Shown here one piece after another: positions 17,109 to 24,680 of a DNA stretch of 56,187 nucleotides; within the stretch, counting starts at the first letter, position 1, and every line of letters starts with the position of its first letter. The translations under genes and the position numbers were made by a program. The stretch spans positions 1 to 56,187 of the forward strand of contig JAFRBD010000049.1 of NCBI GenBank assembly GCA_017405065.1. Reading direction: 5' to 3'. This DNA comes from Ruminococcus sp. (GTDB lineage Bacteria > Bacillota > Clostridia > Oscillospirales > Acutalibacteraceae). The notes under the pieces are model-generated. The model worked only from the letters and a program-made list of their open reading frames with translations, was not told the origin of the DNA and made no database searches.

Positions 17109-17405
17109 TGGTAACGTCCCCTCATGGATGGAAAAAGATATGATTTTTGCCTGTTTGTTCGCACCGTTTTTACAGAAAAGAACACATATTTGCAAAAAAA
17201 TATATGTGAACTCCTATTGTCAGTTATTATAGCATGTTTTATTATCCTTTTCAATCAAAAAAATATCGATTATCTGATTGATATTTTACAGGATAACATT
17301 GCAACTTACAAATTAAACAAAACTATCAGAAGACCAATCGTTTAGAAATAAGCGGTTGGTCTTTTTTTGTTTTCCAAATAAAAATATCACAAATGGAGGT
17401 CTAAA
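17109..17405 (+). promoter_or_regulatory. ICE left-end leader: operator-like repeat, promoter, leader hairpin
   Basis: No gene is seen. An inverted repeat CACATAT/ATATGTG (17183-17208) could be an operator or integrase-arm site. A promoter TTGTCA (17217-17222), 17-nt spacer, TATTAT (17240-17245) reads rightward. The predicted leader holds an AAATATC/GATATTT hairpin, then the terminator at 17331-17368, all before the first ICE gene at 17406. Transcription into the operon would therefore need read-through or antitermination. Confidence 0.6.
17331..17368 (+). terminator. Intrinsic terminator/attenuator before the first ICE gene
   Basis: AGACCAATCG pairs with CGGTTGGTCT (one G-T pair), followed by seven T's. 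It lies 37 nt before the TTG start of the first ICE gene. Confidence 0.85.
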
Positions 17406-18023
17406 TTGAATTACTTATTAATGTATAACGGAAACCTGTACCCTTCTGACAGTGTTCCGCTCGAACCGTTTATCAAAAAGCTGTTCGGGAAACCGAAAGT
17501 CAGAAAACAGAATCACAAGAATCATCAGCACAGTCATAATCGGCGCCGTTTCGCAGAGCGCGATACTATCGCCATGCTGAAAACACTCTGTTATGAGAAT
17601 GACGGCAGAAAACTGGCTGAGAGATTAAGAACGATAGGAGAATCACAATTGAAAAACGGGTTTATGAACAAGCATCATCAGAAACGCTTTGATCAGGCGG
17701 TAACGCTGCTCGATATGAACAACAGCGTCCAGATGTCGGCAGTCTATCTGCTTACAGCCGATTATAAGCTATGGAAACAGTCTAAGAGATTCGTCGAGAA
17801 GAACAGGATCTGCTTTGGCGCTTATACGCCGTCCGGCTGTACCGAAATCGGTTACTCGGCTTATTGCGCTGCAAAGGACATCTATCTCGGCACAAAGCAC
17901 TTTACTCTCAGTGATCTTGCGGATAAGGAGCTGATCACTCCCAAGCTGTTTGAGCTCCTGTGCAATGCGATGTCTATCAAGCGTTACGGCATCGAAGTCC
18001 TCGATAAGTTTAGTGAGGCATAA
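17406..18023 (+). CDS. ICE protein of unknown function, paralogue 1
   Basis: A 205-residue protein starting at a TTG with GGAGG 7 nt upstream. A basic, His-rich stretch (KPKVRKQNHKNHQHSHNRRR) near residues 30-50 suggests nucleic-acid contact. The C-terminal 90 residues (AVYLLTADYKLWKQSKRFVE ... SDLADKELITPKLFELLCNA) match the next gene product line for line (AQLYLLTATVRLWQQIQNYV ... SDLADSYLVNANLFLIICNA). The pair therefore arose by duplication. I cannot name the family. It is the first gene of the element and is transcribed toward the accessory block. Confidence 0.75.
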   Translation: MNYLLMYNGNLYPSDSVPLEPFIKKLFGKPKVRKQNHKNHQHSHNRRRFAERDTIAMLKTLCYENDGRKLAERLRTIGESQLKNGFMNKHHQKRFDQAVTLLDMNNSVQMSAVYLLTADYKLWKQSKRFVEKNRICFGAYTPSGCTEIGYSAYCAAKDIYLGTKHFTLSDLADKELITPKLFELLCNAMSIKRYGIEVLDKFSEA

Positions 18024-18024
18024 A

Positions 18025-18732
18025 ATGCGAAACAGAAAAGAAGTTGAACGCACCAAAAAGCCAAAGCCCGTAATGGATATTTCAGCTCTGAAGCATTTGA
18101 TGGCGCTGGAACCGGACGAGGACGTCGTCAACTGCGAATACTGCCTGTATCATACCCAAGCAGCAAACGAGGATAAACGTCATTGTGAATTGGGTTATTG
18201 TCCCTATGTCGCGGAACGCTTACCCTTCGGATTGGTTACTTACCGTGAAGCGATATTAGCGACTGCCTATGAGGTGATCGACAACAGATTCACCTATCGG
18301 GCTGTAAAACTGATGGGAAAACCTGATAACAGCAAAGTCAGGTTTATGAATATCACACACCGCAATTATTTCTATTATTCCAAAGAGAGCCTGCAGATAA
18401 CAGGTAAACAAATGACAGCACAGCTTTACTTGTTGACTGCGACTGTCAGGCTGTGGCAGCAGATTCAGAATTATGTATCGAAAGCCCGTGTGGACTATGA
18501 GCATTTCAAACCGGAACAGTTTTCTGATACCTCCTATACGCTGTTCGGCGTAGCGAAGGATATGTATCTCAAAACCGAATATATCGAAATGAGCGATCTT
18601 GCCGACAGTTACTTGGTAAACGCTAATTTATTTCTGATTATCTGCAATGCCTTGGCAATTCAGCGGTTCGGTGAGGAAATCCTCACTTTGCCAATAGAAA
18701 TCAAAAAAGCCGAAAGGAGTGATGCGGATTGA
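18025..18732 (+). CDS. ICE protein of unknown function, paralogue 2, with Cys cluster
   Basis: A 235-residue protein starting one base after the previous stop (MRNRKEVERTKKPKPVMDIS). An N-terminal cluster, CEYCLYHTQAANEDKRHCEL ending GYCPY, supplies four Cys and two His and looks like a small zinc-binding knuckle. The C-terminal domain is shared with the preceding gene. The tight spacing implies translational coupling. The function is unknown; a nucleic-acid-binding regulator is possible but not shown. Confidence 0.75.
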   Translation: MRNRKEVERTKKPKPVMDISALKHLMALEPDEDVVNCEYCLYHTQAANEDKRHCELGYCPYVAERLPFGLVTYREAILATAYEVIDNRFTYRAVKLMGKPDNSKVRFMNITHRNYFYYSKESLQITGKQMTAQLYLLTATVRLWQQIQNYVSKARVDYEHFKPEQFSDTSYTLFGVAKDMYLKTEYIEMSDLADSYLVNANLFLIICNALAIQRFGEEILTLPIEIKKAERSDAD

Positions 18733-18778
18733 TTGATAGTAATTAAATCCCGACACCACAATCATAGGAGGTACACAT

Positions 18779-19069
18779 ATGACAGAATGGGATCGCCTGC
18801 ACAAACAGGCACAAATTATGAAAGAAAGATATCCCGCAGGAACAAGAATCATGCTGCTGCAGATGGGCAGTGATCCGCGTCCGGTTGAGCCGAACACAAA
18901 AGGCACTGTGGTAGCAGTGGACGATATCGGAACTATCCACTGCGACTTCGATAACGGCCGCGGCCTGGGCATTGTTCCCGGCGAGGATAGCTTTCGCACC
19001 CTCACTGACGAGGAACTTGCGGAAGAACAGGCTGTCGACGAGAGCGAAGCTCCGACGATGGGAATGTGA
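18779..19069 (+). CDS. DUF4314 family protein
   Basis: A 96-residue protein with AGGAGG 6 nt upstream. It contains RYPAGTRIMLLQMGSDPRPV and PNTKGTVVAVDDIGTIHCDF, a small SH3-like barrel typical of DUF4314, a family confined largely to Firmicutes conjugative elements. The C-terminus is acidic and ends VDESEAPTMGM. That tail type recurs in many other proteins of this element. The role is unknown. Confidence 0.85.
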   Translation: MTEWDRLHKQAQIMKERYPAGTRIMLLQMGSDPRPVEPNTKGTVVAVDDIGTIHCDFDNGRGLGIVPGEDSFRTLTDEELAEEQAVDESEAPTMGM

Positions 19070-19076
19070 GGTTATC

Positions 19077-19220
19077 ATGATGAACAGCACCATTGAAATC
19101 CCGCACGAGTATATGGAGCCGCTCTTACAGCGTGCGGCCGAGACCGGATTGTCCGTAGAGGAAATCGTGGAATCGGCAATCAAAAAACTTTTAGAAAGAA
19201 GGATGACCTATAGTGCCTGA
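19077..19220 (+). CDS. Small helical RHH-like protein
   Basis: A 47-residue protein starting MMNSTIEIPHEYMEPLLQRA, with GAGG just upstream. A beta strand followed by two amphipathic helices (LQRAAETGLSVEEIVESAIK) fits a minimal ribbon-helix-helix fold. It overlaps the start of the next RHH gene by 8 nt (GTGCCTGA), so the two are coupled. It may be a DNA-binding partner of that protein (inference). Confidence 0.65.
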   Translation: MMNSTIEIPHEYMEPLLQRAAETGLSVEEIVESAIKKLLERRMTYSA

Positions 19221-19788
19221 CGGCGTTAAAAAAGGAATTACCGTGAAGGTTGACGCGGCGCTTCATGCTGAAGTCACCGAGTACATCCGCGAGCACGGTA
19301 TGACAATGTCGGAGTTCGTTGCTATTGCCTTGGACAATGAGCTCCACCCCAAATACAATCAGAAAGAAGGAAACAACATGGCAAACACAAGAACCGTAGC
19401 ATTTCAGGTACCCGAGGAGCTGTTCCAGCGCATCAAGGATTATCTGAACCGTAACCACATGACACAGAAGCAGTTCCTGCTCGGTCTCATCGAACAGGAG
19501 CTCGACCGCGAACAGACCGCCCGTGAGAGCCAGAGCGCCGATTTTGAGGGCGAAACCGAGCCGGACGAAGATGATCCCGACCTCGACGAAAACAGCGCCA
19601 CAGACGATTTTGAGGGCGTTTCCGACGACGATGAAGACGAGGACGAATTCGACGAGGAAACCGAAGACGAGGACGAAGAATTCGATCCCGCAGATTTCGA
19701 CGACGACGAGTTCGATGACGACGATCTGGATGACGACGATCTCGACGAAGATGAGGACGAGGACGAAGGATACTCAATGAGTATGTAA
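19213..19788 (+). CDS. Double ribbon-helix-helix protein with long acidic tail
   Basis: A 191-residue protein from a GTG start. Residues about 8-50 form one RHH unit (KKGITVKVDAALHAEVTEYI ... MTMSEFVAIALDNEL). Residues about 56-100 form a second (NTRTVAFQVPEELFQRIKDY ... MTQKQFLLGLIEQEL). The last 80 or so residues are almost entirely Asp/Glu and end EGYSMSM. An internal ATG at 19378 with GGAAA upstream could also start a shorter form with one RHH. The acidic tail could mimic DNA or interact with other proteins. This is probably an element regulator; targets are unknown. Confidence 0.8.
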   Translation: MPDGVKKGITVKVDAALHAEVTEYIREHGMTMSEFVAIALDNELHPKYNQKEGNNMANTRTVAFQVPEELFQRIKDYLNRNHMTQKQFLLGLIEQELDREQTARESQSADFEGETEPDEDDPDLDENSATDDFEGVSDDDEDEDEFDEETEDEDEEFDPADFDDDEFDDDDLDDDDLDEDEDEDEGYSMSM

Positions 19789-19806
19789 AGGAGGTAGGCT
19801 TCTTAT

Positions 19807-20925
19807 TTGGTCGGATGCCTTATGGCAATTCGATTCTTTGATATGTTTTCGGGTATCGGAGGATTTCGCAGCGGCTTAGAAGCAGTCGGCGGTTTCGAAT
19901 GCATCGGTCACTGCGAAATCGATCCTTACCCTAACAAAGCATATAACGCAATTTTTGATACGAGAGGTGAATATTACTGTGAGGACGCAAGAACAATCAA
20001 CTCCGATGAAATGCCCGACTTCGACCTTATCTGTGCGGGATTTCCTTGTCAGAGCTTCAGCGTGGCGGGAAAACGGCTCGGCTTCGAGGATACCCGAGGA
20101 ACTCTCTTCTTTGAGGTTGCCCGAATCCTTAAAGCGAAACGGCCTGCATTTTTTCTTTTGGAAAACGTCATCGGACTGCTATCGCATGACGGGGGCAGGA
20201 CACTTGAAACCATCTTCTCCGCGATTGTTGAAATGGGGTACAGTTTTGAATGGAGTGTGCTTGACAGCAGATATTACGTTCCCCAACAGCGAAAACGGCT
20301 GTACATTGTCGGATATCTTGATGACCGATGTGCCGGACAAATATTTCCTCTCGCAAGCCGCGATGCGAAAAATCTCAGGCAAATTATCGGCGGCAGCCAA
20401 GGACAGCGGGTCTACGATCCCAACGGCATAGCCTGTACGCAATGCGCCGGTTCCGGCGGGCAGGGAGGTAAAACAGGTCTATACTTTATCGACTTGAATC
20501 CCGATCCTAAGATAACGGATGAAGCACGGACGATCATCGCCCGACACAACGCTGGCGTAACCAATCACAAAGGCGTGAATTCGGGCGTACTGATCGAGGA
20601 CAAGCCGAGGGCGATCATCTCGCCGAACAAGGAAACTGTCCGGCAGAACGGCAGACGAGTCAAAGAACCAGACGAGCCGATGTTCACGATCACCGCTACC
20701 GACAGGCACGGCGTCGTGCATGAAGGCAGAATCCGAACCCTTATGCCGATCGAGTGCTGGCGTCTGCAGGGCTTTACCGACGAGCAATTCTATAAGGCGC
20801 AGGCTATGGGGATCTCCGACGCCCGCCTGTATAAAATGGCCGGCAACTCTGTAACAGTCCCAGTAGTGACTGCTGTAGGTCTGAGGATCAAAGCGGTCAA
20901 TGATAAATACCAGATCGTGAGGTAA
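19807..20925 (+). CDS. DNA (cytosine-5) methyltransferase
   Basis: A 372-residue C5-cytosine methylase. It has motif I FFDMFSGIGGFRSGLEAVGG, motif IV GFPCQSFSVAGKRLGF with catalytic Cys, motif VI ENVIGLL, motif VIII PQQRKRLYIVGYL, and motifs IX-X ending ECWRLQGF ... KMAGNSVTVPV. No cognate restriction enzyme is nearby, so it is an orphan that could protect the element from host restriction on entry. Start choice: a TTG at 19807 lies 12 nt after AAAGGAGG, while the ATG at 19822 (MAIRFFDMFSG) matches the usual family N-terminus but is 27 nt away. Confidence 0.95.
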   Translation: MVGCLMAIRFFDMFSGIGGFRSGLEAVGGFECIGHCEIDPYPNKAYNAIFDTRGEYYCEDARTINSDEMPDFDLICAGFPCQSFSVAGKRLGFEDTRGTLFFEVARILKAKRPAFFLLENVIGLLSHDGGRTLETIFSAIVEMGYSFEWSVLDSRYYVPQQRKRLYIVGYLDDRCAGQIFPLASRDAKNLRQIIGGSQGQRVYDPNGIACTQCAGSGGQGGKTGLYFIDLNPDPKITDEARTIIARHNAGVTNHKGVNSGVLIEDKPRAIISPNKETVRQNGRRVKEPDEPMFTITATDRHGVVHEGRIRTLMPIECWRLQGFTDEQFYKAQAMGISDARLYKMAGNSVTVPVVTAVGLRIKAVNDKYQIVR

Positions 20926-20931
20926 CACTTT

Positions 20932-22488
20932 ATGAGTACAAAAATATCAATCGAGATCATCGCTGAAAAACCCGATTATTCAGGCTTCTTCTCAACAATG
21001 CTTGATCTGCCTGCGATGAAGCTGCAGATCGATGACGCAAAGGAACGCGCGCGATACAGCGATAGACCGAAACGATTTCAGGATATCCGAATTGAGGAAT
21101 CGGCCGGGATCAGTCTTGACAACGTCAGGATGGATACCACATCCATCGAGGAACTCAACTTCCTCGCCAGACGCATGGATTCTCTCTCCCGTGAGGATAT
21201 GCTCGGCTTTGAGGCATTGACGGAGAAATACTTCTCCGACAAAGATGAGGATGACCTCATATCCGTTAAGGAATTGATCAACCTGACGTATAACCTGGAT
21301 ACGGTTCAGGTCATCCCGGCAATCTCTGATCTTGCCGAGCTCGGAAACTTTGCTGTGGAAAACGACTTTATCGAGGATCTGCAGGGCTTGCCCGATTCCG
21401 CACTGAAGTATCTTGACTATGAAGCTATCGGTCAGGAGCAGCTCGATAACGATGAGGGCGCCTTTGTTGACGGTCACTATGTAGTTACCGTTGATTATGA
21501 ACCCACCGAGGTATATGACGGTAAGCATATTCCTTCGACAGATGAATCCGAAAACGCCGTCTTCAGGCTGTTGGTTTCAAAGGCTCCGGTTGATGATCCG
21601 AGCGAGGTGATGGATGACGCGCAATGGCTGGATCTCCCGATTGACGCCGACAAGCTGCGCGAGTTTGCCGAAAAGCTCGGCGCGGACAGCATACAGGACT
21701 GCGTTTACTATGATTTCCAGACTGCCATCCCGTATATCGACGAGGATATCTTTGATTCTATGGAGAAGATCGAAGACCTGAACGCCGTAGCGATCGCATA
21801 TAAGAATCACGACTTGGGAAAAAGATGGTTGTTTAAGATGATCATTGAGGGCGAAGGCATTTCCGATCTGACTGCCATGCCCGAGGTTTTTGACAGGGCT
21901 ATGGAGTACGAGTTCAGCATAGCAGATGATAATGCCGACGACTTCTTCAAAAGATATCTCAATGCTCAGTCACACCCGGATTTTGATTCTAAGTGGTTTG
22001 ATCATGTCGCTTCGCATGACGACGCGCAGAAGGTGCTTGACGCCCTCGGCGCTCATGTAACCCCTTACGGTGTTATTTCCGCCCGTGGAAAGTCGTTATA
22101 TGACATGGTCAAATATCCCGATATGATCAGGGAGATAACCGAACCCGAAAAATACGAGCTGATTGAGATCATCGGAAGACCGGCGCTGTTCAGCGACGGT
22201 CGTATTTCCGATGAAGAGACTCCCGACGGCTTGTACCGTTATGATCTGCGTTCCGGTGATAACGATCTGATCAACGGAGCGATCGAGCCCAATGTATATG
22301 TGGATCACGCAGGAAGTATCCTTGTGAAAGAACCGATTGATTTCGGTGAGTCCGGCTATATTCAGCTTGACGAAGATTCCTCCCCGAATTTCACGGGTGA
22401 GGAAATGACGGCCGATGAATTCGCCGCGCGGGATTTTTTCCATGATGACGACGAGAGCTTCGGTCAGACGGGAGGCATGAGCCTGTGA
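20932..22488 (+). CDS. ArdA-type antirestriction protein (long form)
   Basis: A 518-residue, very acidic protein. It carries ArdA-like blocks: SIEELNFLARRMDSLSREDM, ISVKELINLTYNLDTVQVIP and LKYLDYEAIGQEQLDNDEGA, the last matching the FIDYEAFGRD...G.F pattern of classic ArdA. ArdA mimics B-form DNA and blocks type I restriction enzymes. Typical ArdA is about 170 residues; this one carries a C-terminal extension of over 300 residues with weaker internal similarity. It ends DDDESFGQTGGMSL, the shared tail motif. It lies 7 nt after the cytosine methylase gene, a sensible pairing for evading host defence. Confidence 0.8.
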   Translation: MSTKISIEIIAEKPDYSGFFSTMLDLPAMKLQIDDAKERARYSDRPKRFQDIRIEESAGISLDNVRMDTTSIEELNFLARRMDSLSREDMLGFEALTEKYFSDKDEDDLISVKELINLTYNLDTVQVIPAISDLAELGNFAVENDFIEDLQGLPDSALKYLDYEAIGQEQLDNDEGAFVDGHYVVTVDYEPTEVYDGKHIPSTDESENAVFRLLVSKAPVDDPSEVMDDAQWLDLPIDADKLREFAEKLGADSIQDCVYYDFQTAIPYIDEDIFDSMEKIEDLNAVAIAYKNHDLGKRWLFKMIIEGEGISDLTAMPEVFDRAMEYEFSIADDNADDFFKRYLNAQSHPDFDSKWFDHVASHDDAQKVLDALGAHVTPYGVISARGKSLYDMVKYPDMIREITEPEKYELIEIIGRPALFSDGRISDEETPDGLYRYDLRSGDNDLINGAIEPNVYVDHAGSILVKEPIDFGESGYIQLDEDSSPNFTGEEMTADEFAARDFFHDDDESFGQTGGMSL

Positions 22489-23054
22489 GCGTGAAGGATA
22501 TTACGACAGATGACCTTCGGAGGATGAAAAACTCCGAGGGTATTATTCTTCAGGGCTGCGGCGGCGAACCGCAGGAATGGATCGACGGCATCAACAGCGA
22601 GCTGACCAAAGCGGGAATTCTGCTTAACGGTACTAAGTTCACCGATGTTTGTCGCTTTCACAACGACGGCGTTACCTGTCTGCTGTTCCCTTTCAGCAAA
22701 GATGTACAGCTCGATGCGGGAAAGCTCGCTATGTGGCGGATCGCTACACACGATCGGTTTGCCGGAACATGGCTGTCCGACTATGTGCCGAACCGTCTCG
22801 GCGGCTTTACTTCGGAAAAAAGGAAACCCGACTGCGCTTTGATCGGTCAGGATGGGAACATATTCAATCTCGTCGGAATAGCCTCTCATACGCTTAAACG
22901 CTGCGGCCTTGCGGAACAGGCAAAAGAAATGTCCTCTCGAGTAATGTCAAGCAGCAGCTATGAAGAAGCTCTCGGCGTGATCGGTGAATATGTGAATATC
23001 ACCGACGGTTCCGAAAGCGAGGACTGCGATGAAGGCCAGGGGATGTCCTTATGA
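22485..23054 (+). CDS. ICE protein of unknown function with shared acidic tail
   Basis: A 189-residue protein from a GTG that overlaps the ArdA stop (GTGA). Features include IILQGCGGEPQEWIDGINSE, a FPFSKDVQLDAGKLAMWRIA segment and FAGTWLSDYVPNRLGG, ending ESEDCDEGQGMSL. It is soluble, with no membrane segment. It overlaps the next gene by 4 nt (ATGA), so it sits in a tightly coupled chain. I recognise no domain with certainty. Confidence 0.75.
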   Translation: MSVKDITTDDLRRMKNSEGIILQGCGGEPQEWIDGINSELTKAGILLNGTKFTDVCRFHNDGVTCLLFPFSKDVQLDAGKLAMWRIATHDRFAGTWLSDYVPNRLGGFTSEKRKPDCALIGQDGNIFNLVGIASHTLKRCGLAEQAKEMSSRVMSSSSYEEALGVIGEYVNITDGSESEDCDEGQGMSL

Positions 23055-23392
23055 CCTTTGAAGAATTCCAAAACCGGCTTAACAAGCTGAATGAGGGTAT
23101 AAATCCGTTAGATATCTATGTGTCGCCCGATTTCCAGTGCGACGCCACCGGAGGATATCCCACCTCTCTTTGTGTAAATTGGGATAAAGGCAAGGCGTGG
23201 CTGCAACTGAACGAAAGCATCAACCTTGACGGTGATGACCTTTCGAGGTATGAGCAGCTCTGCGCCGATTACGGAATAAGAGACTGCAATGACATTGAGC
23301 AGTACAACCAAATCCTCTCTTCTCTCGGTGAGGACGCTTATTCAATCGCCGATCTCCCCGATGAAGATGAGGATTTCTCTATAAATATGTAA
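23051..23392 (+). CDS. Small acidic ICE protein of unknown function
   Basis: A 113-residue protein starting MTFEEFQNRLNKLNEGINPL and ending DLPDEDEDFSINM. It is acidic and soluble, with a VNWDKGKAWLQLNESI strand region. It is coupled to the previous gene by ATGA overlap. It carries the shared acidic-plus-Met tail. The function is unknown. Confidence 0.75.
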   Translation: MTFEEFQNRLNKLNEGINPLDIYVSPDFQCDATGGYPTSLCVNWDKGKAWLQLNESINLDGDDLSRYEQLCADYGIRDCNDIEQYNQILSSLGEDAYSIADLPDEDEDFSINM

Positions 23393-23419
23393 ATATACAA
23401 TTAGTAAAGGATGATGAAT

Positions 23420-23485
23420 ATGATTGTGATCATGAAACAGAAACACCGTGTGGACGGTGACGGTGGGAGGTTAGATAAAGCATGA
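23420..23485 (+). CDS. Possible 21-residue leader ORF before DUF3789
   Basis: The ATG at 23420 has AAAGG 9 nt upstream and encodes MIVIMKQKHRVDGDGGRLDK plus A. Its TGA overlaps the next ATG (ATGA at 23482-23485). The overlap suggests translational coupling for the tiny membrane protein that follows. It may be only a leader peptide. Confidence 0.35.
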   Translation: MIVIMKQKHRVDGDGGRLDKA

Positions 23486-23619
23486 ACTGGATATGGTTCG
23501 TTGTCGGAATGGTATTCGGCGGCTGTATAGCGACCGTGCTCATGTGCTGCCTGTCCATCCGCAGGATCAATCAATACGAAGCGGAGATCAAAAGGCTCCG
23601 CAGTCTTATCGAAAGATAA
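23482..23619 (+). CDS. DUF3789 family single-pass membrane peptide
   Basis: A 45-residue protein (MNWIWFVVGMVFGGCIATVL, then MCCLSIRRINQYEAE). One glycine-rich transmembrane helix is followed by a short basic/coiled tail, the standard DUF3789 layout on Firmicutes conjugative elements. GGGAGG lies about 12 nt upstream. A relative is at 1615-1755 outside the ICE. The role is unknown; association with the conjugation apparatus is possible. Confidence 0.75.
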   Translation: MNWIWFVVGMVFGGCIATVLMCCLSIRRINQYEAEIKRLRSLIER

Positions 23620-23634
23620 ATAGCATCTAAAATA

Positions 23635-23735
23635 ATGGGTATCAATCGCACCCCGCGGCGAATGATACCGTCCGAATTGTCGCGGGGAGTTGGTACCCTC
23701 GGAAACGAGGGATCTAAATCAGAACACCGGTATCA
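23635..23735 (+). promoter_or_regulatory. Structured leader of the Dam-type gene: H-type pseudoknot and SD-masking hairpin
   Basis: GGTATCA (23638-23644) pairs with TGATACC (23663-23669). CCCCGCG (23651-23657), lying between those strands, pairs with CGCGGGG (23681-23687). Two interlocked 7-bp perfect stems make an H-type pseudoknot. CCCTC (23696-23700) pairs with GAGGG (23707-23711), the only Shine-Dalgarno-like sequence for the methylase. A second GGTATCA (23729-23735) inside the first codons can compete for the same TGATACC, so alternative folds are possible. The pairing is seen in sequence; a regulatory role is inference. Confidence 0.65.
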
Positions 23736-24680
23736 CGAGTAGGAAACAAAACACCAATCCTACATATCATCTATAATCTGTTTCCGCTGAAATACGGCAG
23801 GTTTATAGATGTGTTCGGCGGTTCGGGCAGCGTACTGCTCGGCAAGCCGACAATAGACGACTTTGAGGTATTCAATGACTTCGACCATAATCTGGTCAAC
23901 CTGTTCCGCTGTATGAAATATCGCCCGATGGCGGTCATCCGCGAGCTCGGCTTTTGCAATCTCAACGCCAGAGATGATTTTGAGGTGTGTAAGAAATACA
24001 TTAAACACGAAATCTTTGACGATGAATATCTTGCCGAGGAATTAGAGCTGACGGAAATCATGCTGCCGCCGCTTCAGGCAGAGGAACTCAAGGAGCTTTT
24101 TCTGACCATTGCGCGGGATTACGACGTCCGCAAGGCGGCGATGTATCTGAAACAGCATCGATACAGCTATGCGAGCAGCGGCAAGTCGTTCGCGTCTCAG
24201 CCGTTCGATATTCGCAAGCTGTTCCATCTGATACAGCAGCTTGAAATCCGAATGGCAAACGTGGTGGTAGAGAATCAGGATTTTGAAAAGCTGATCCGTC
24301 ATTATGACCGCTACGACGCTTTTTTCTATCTTGATCCGCCGTATTATTCCACCGAGAATATGTATCCCGGAGGATTCGGGAAGGACGACCATAAAAGGCT
24401 CAGAGATCTGTTGCGTACCATCAAAGGCAAATTCCTGCTTTCATATAACGACTGCCCCGAGATTCGGGAGCTGTACAAAGGTTATGAGATATTCGATTTT
24501 ACCCGAACCCACTCTATGGCACAGCGATATGAGGCAGGAAAAGAATACAAAGAATTGCTTATCGCAAACTACGACTTCTATGAGCGCGTCATGAATGAGC
24601 CGAGACAGCTCAATCTCTTTGACGAAGCCGAGAAGTTTGACTATATGAAAATACTGAAGGAGTGTATTATTGCATGTTGA
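23718..24680 (+). CDS. DNA adenine methylase (Dam-type) with non-ATG or recoded start
   Basis: The conserved frame opens right after an in-frame TAA (23715-23717) and reads IRTPVSRVGNKTPILHIIYN, then LKYGRFIDVFGGSGSVLLGK (SAM-binding) and later FFYLDPPYYSTENMY with the catalytic DPPY. The key RVGNK motif lies upstream of any in-frame ATG, GTG or TTG; the first GTG is at 23811, inside the SAM motif. The first codon, ATC at 23718, has GAGGG 6 nt upstream. An ATG at 23635 in another frame encodes MGINRTP, repeating the RTP residues. So the gene uses an ATC start, uses recoding, or has lost its start. It overlaps the next gene by 7 nt. Confidence 0.85.
   Translation: MRTPVSRVGNKTPILHIIYNLFPLKYGRFIDVFGGSGSVLLGKPTIDDFEVFNDFDHNLVNLFRCMKYRPMAVIRELGFCNLNARDDFEVCKKYIKHEIFDDEYLAEELELTEIMLPPLQAEELKELFLTIARDYDVRKAAMYLKQHRYSYASSGKSFASQPFDIRKLFHLIQQLEIRMANVVVENQDFEKLIRHYDRYDAFFYLDPPYYSTENMYPGGFGKDDHKRLRDLLRTIKGKFLLSYNDCPEIRELYKGYEIFDFTRTHSMAQRYEAGKEYKELLIANYDFYERVMNEPRQLNLFDEAEKFDYMKILKECIIAC

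Noticed and set aside
23635..23742. Programmed -1 frameshift between the short ATG frame and the methylase frame
   Set aside because: The overlap has no slippery heptamer; an ATC start or bypass fits better.
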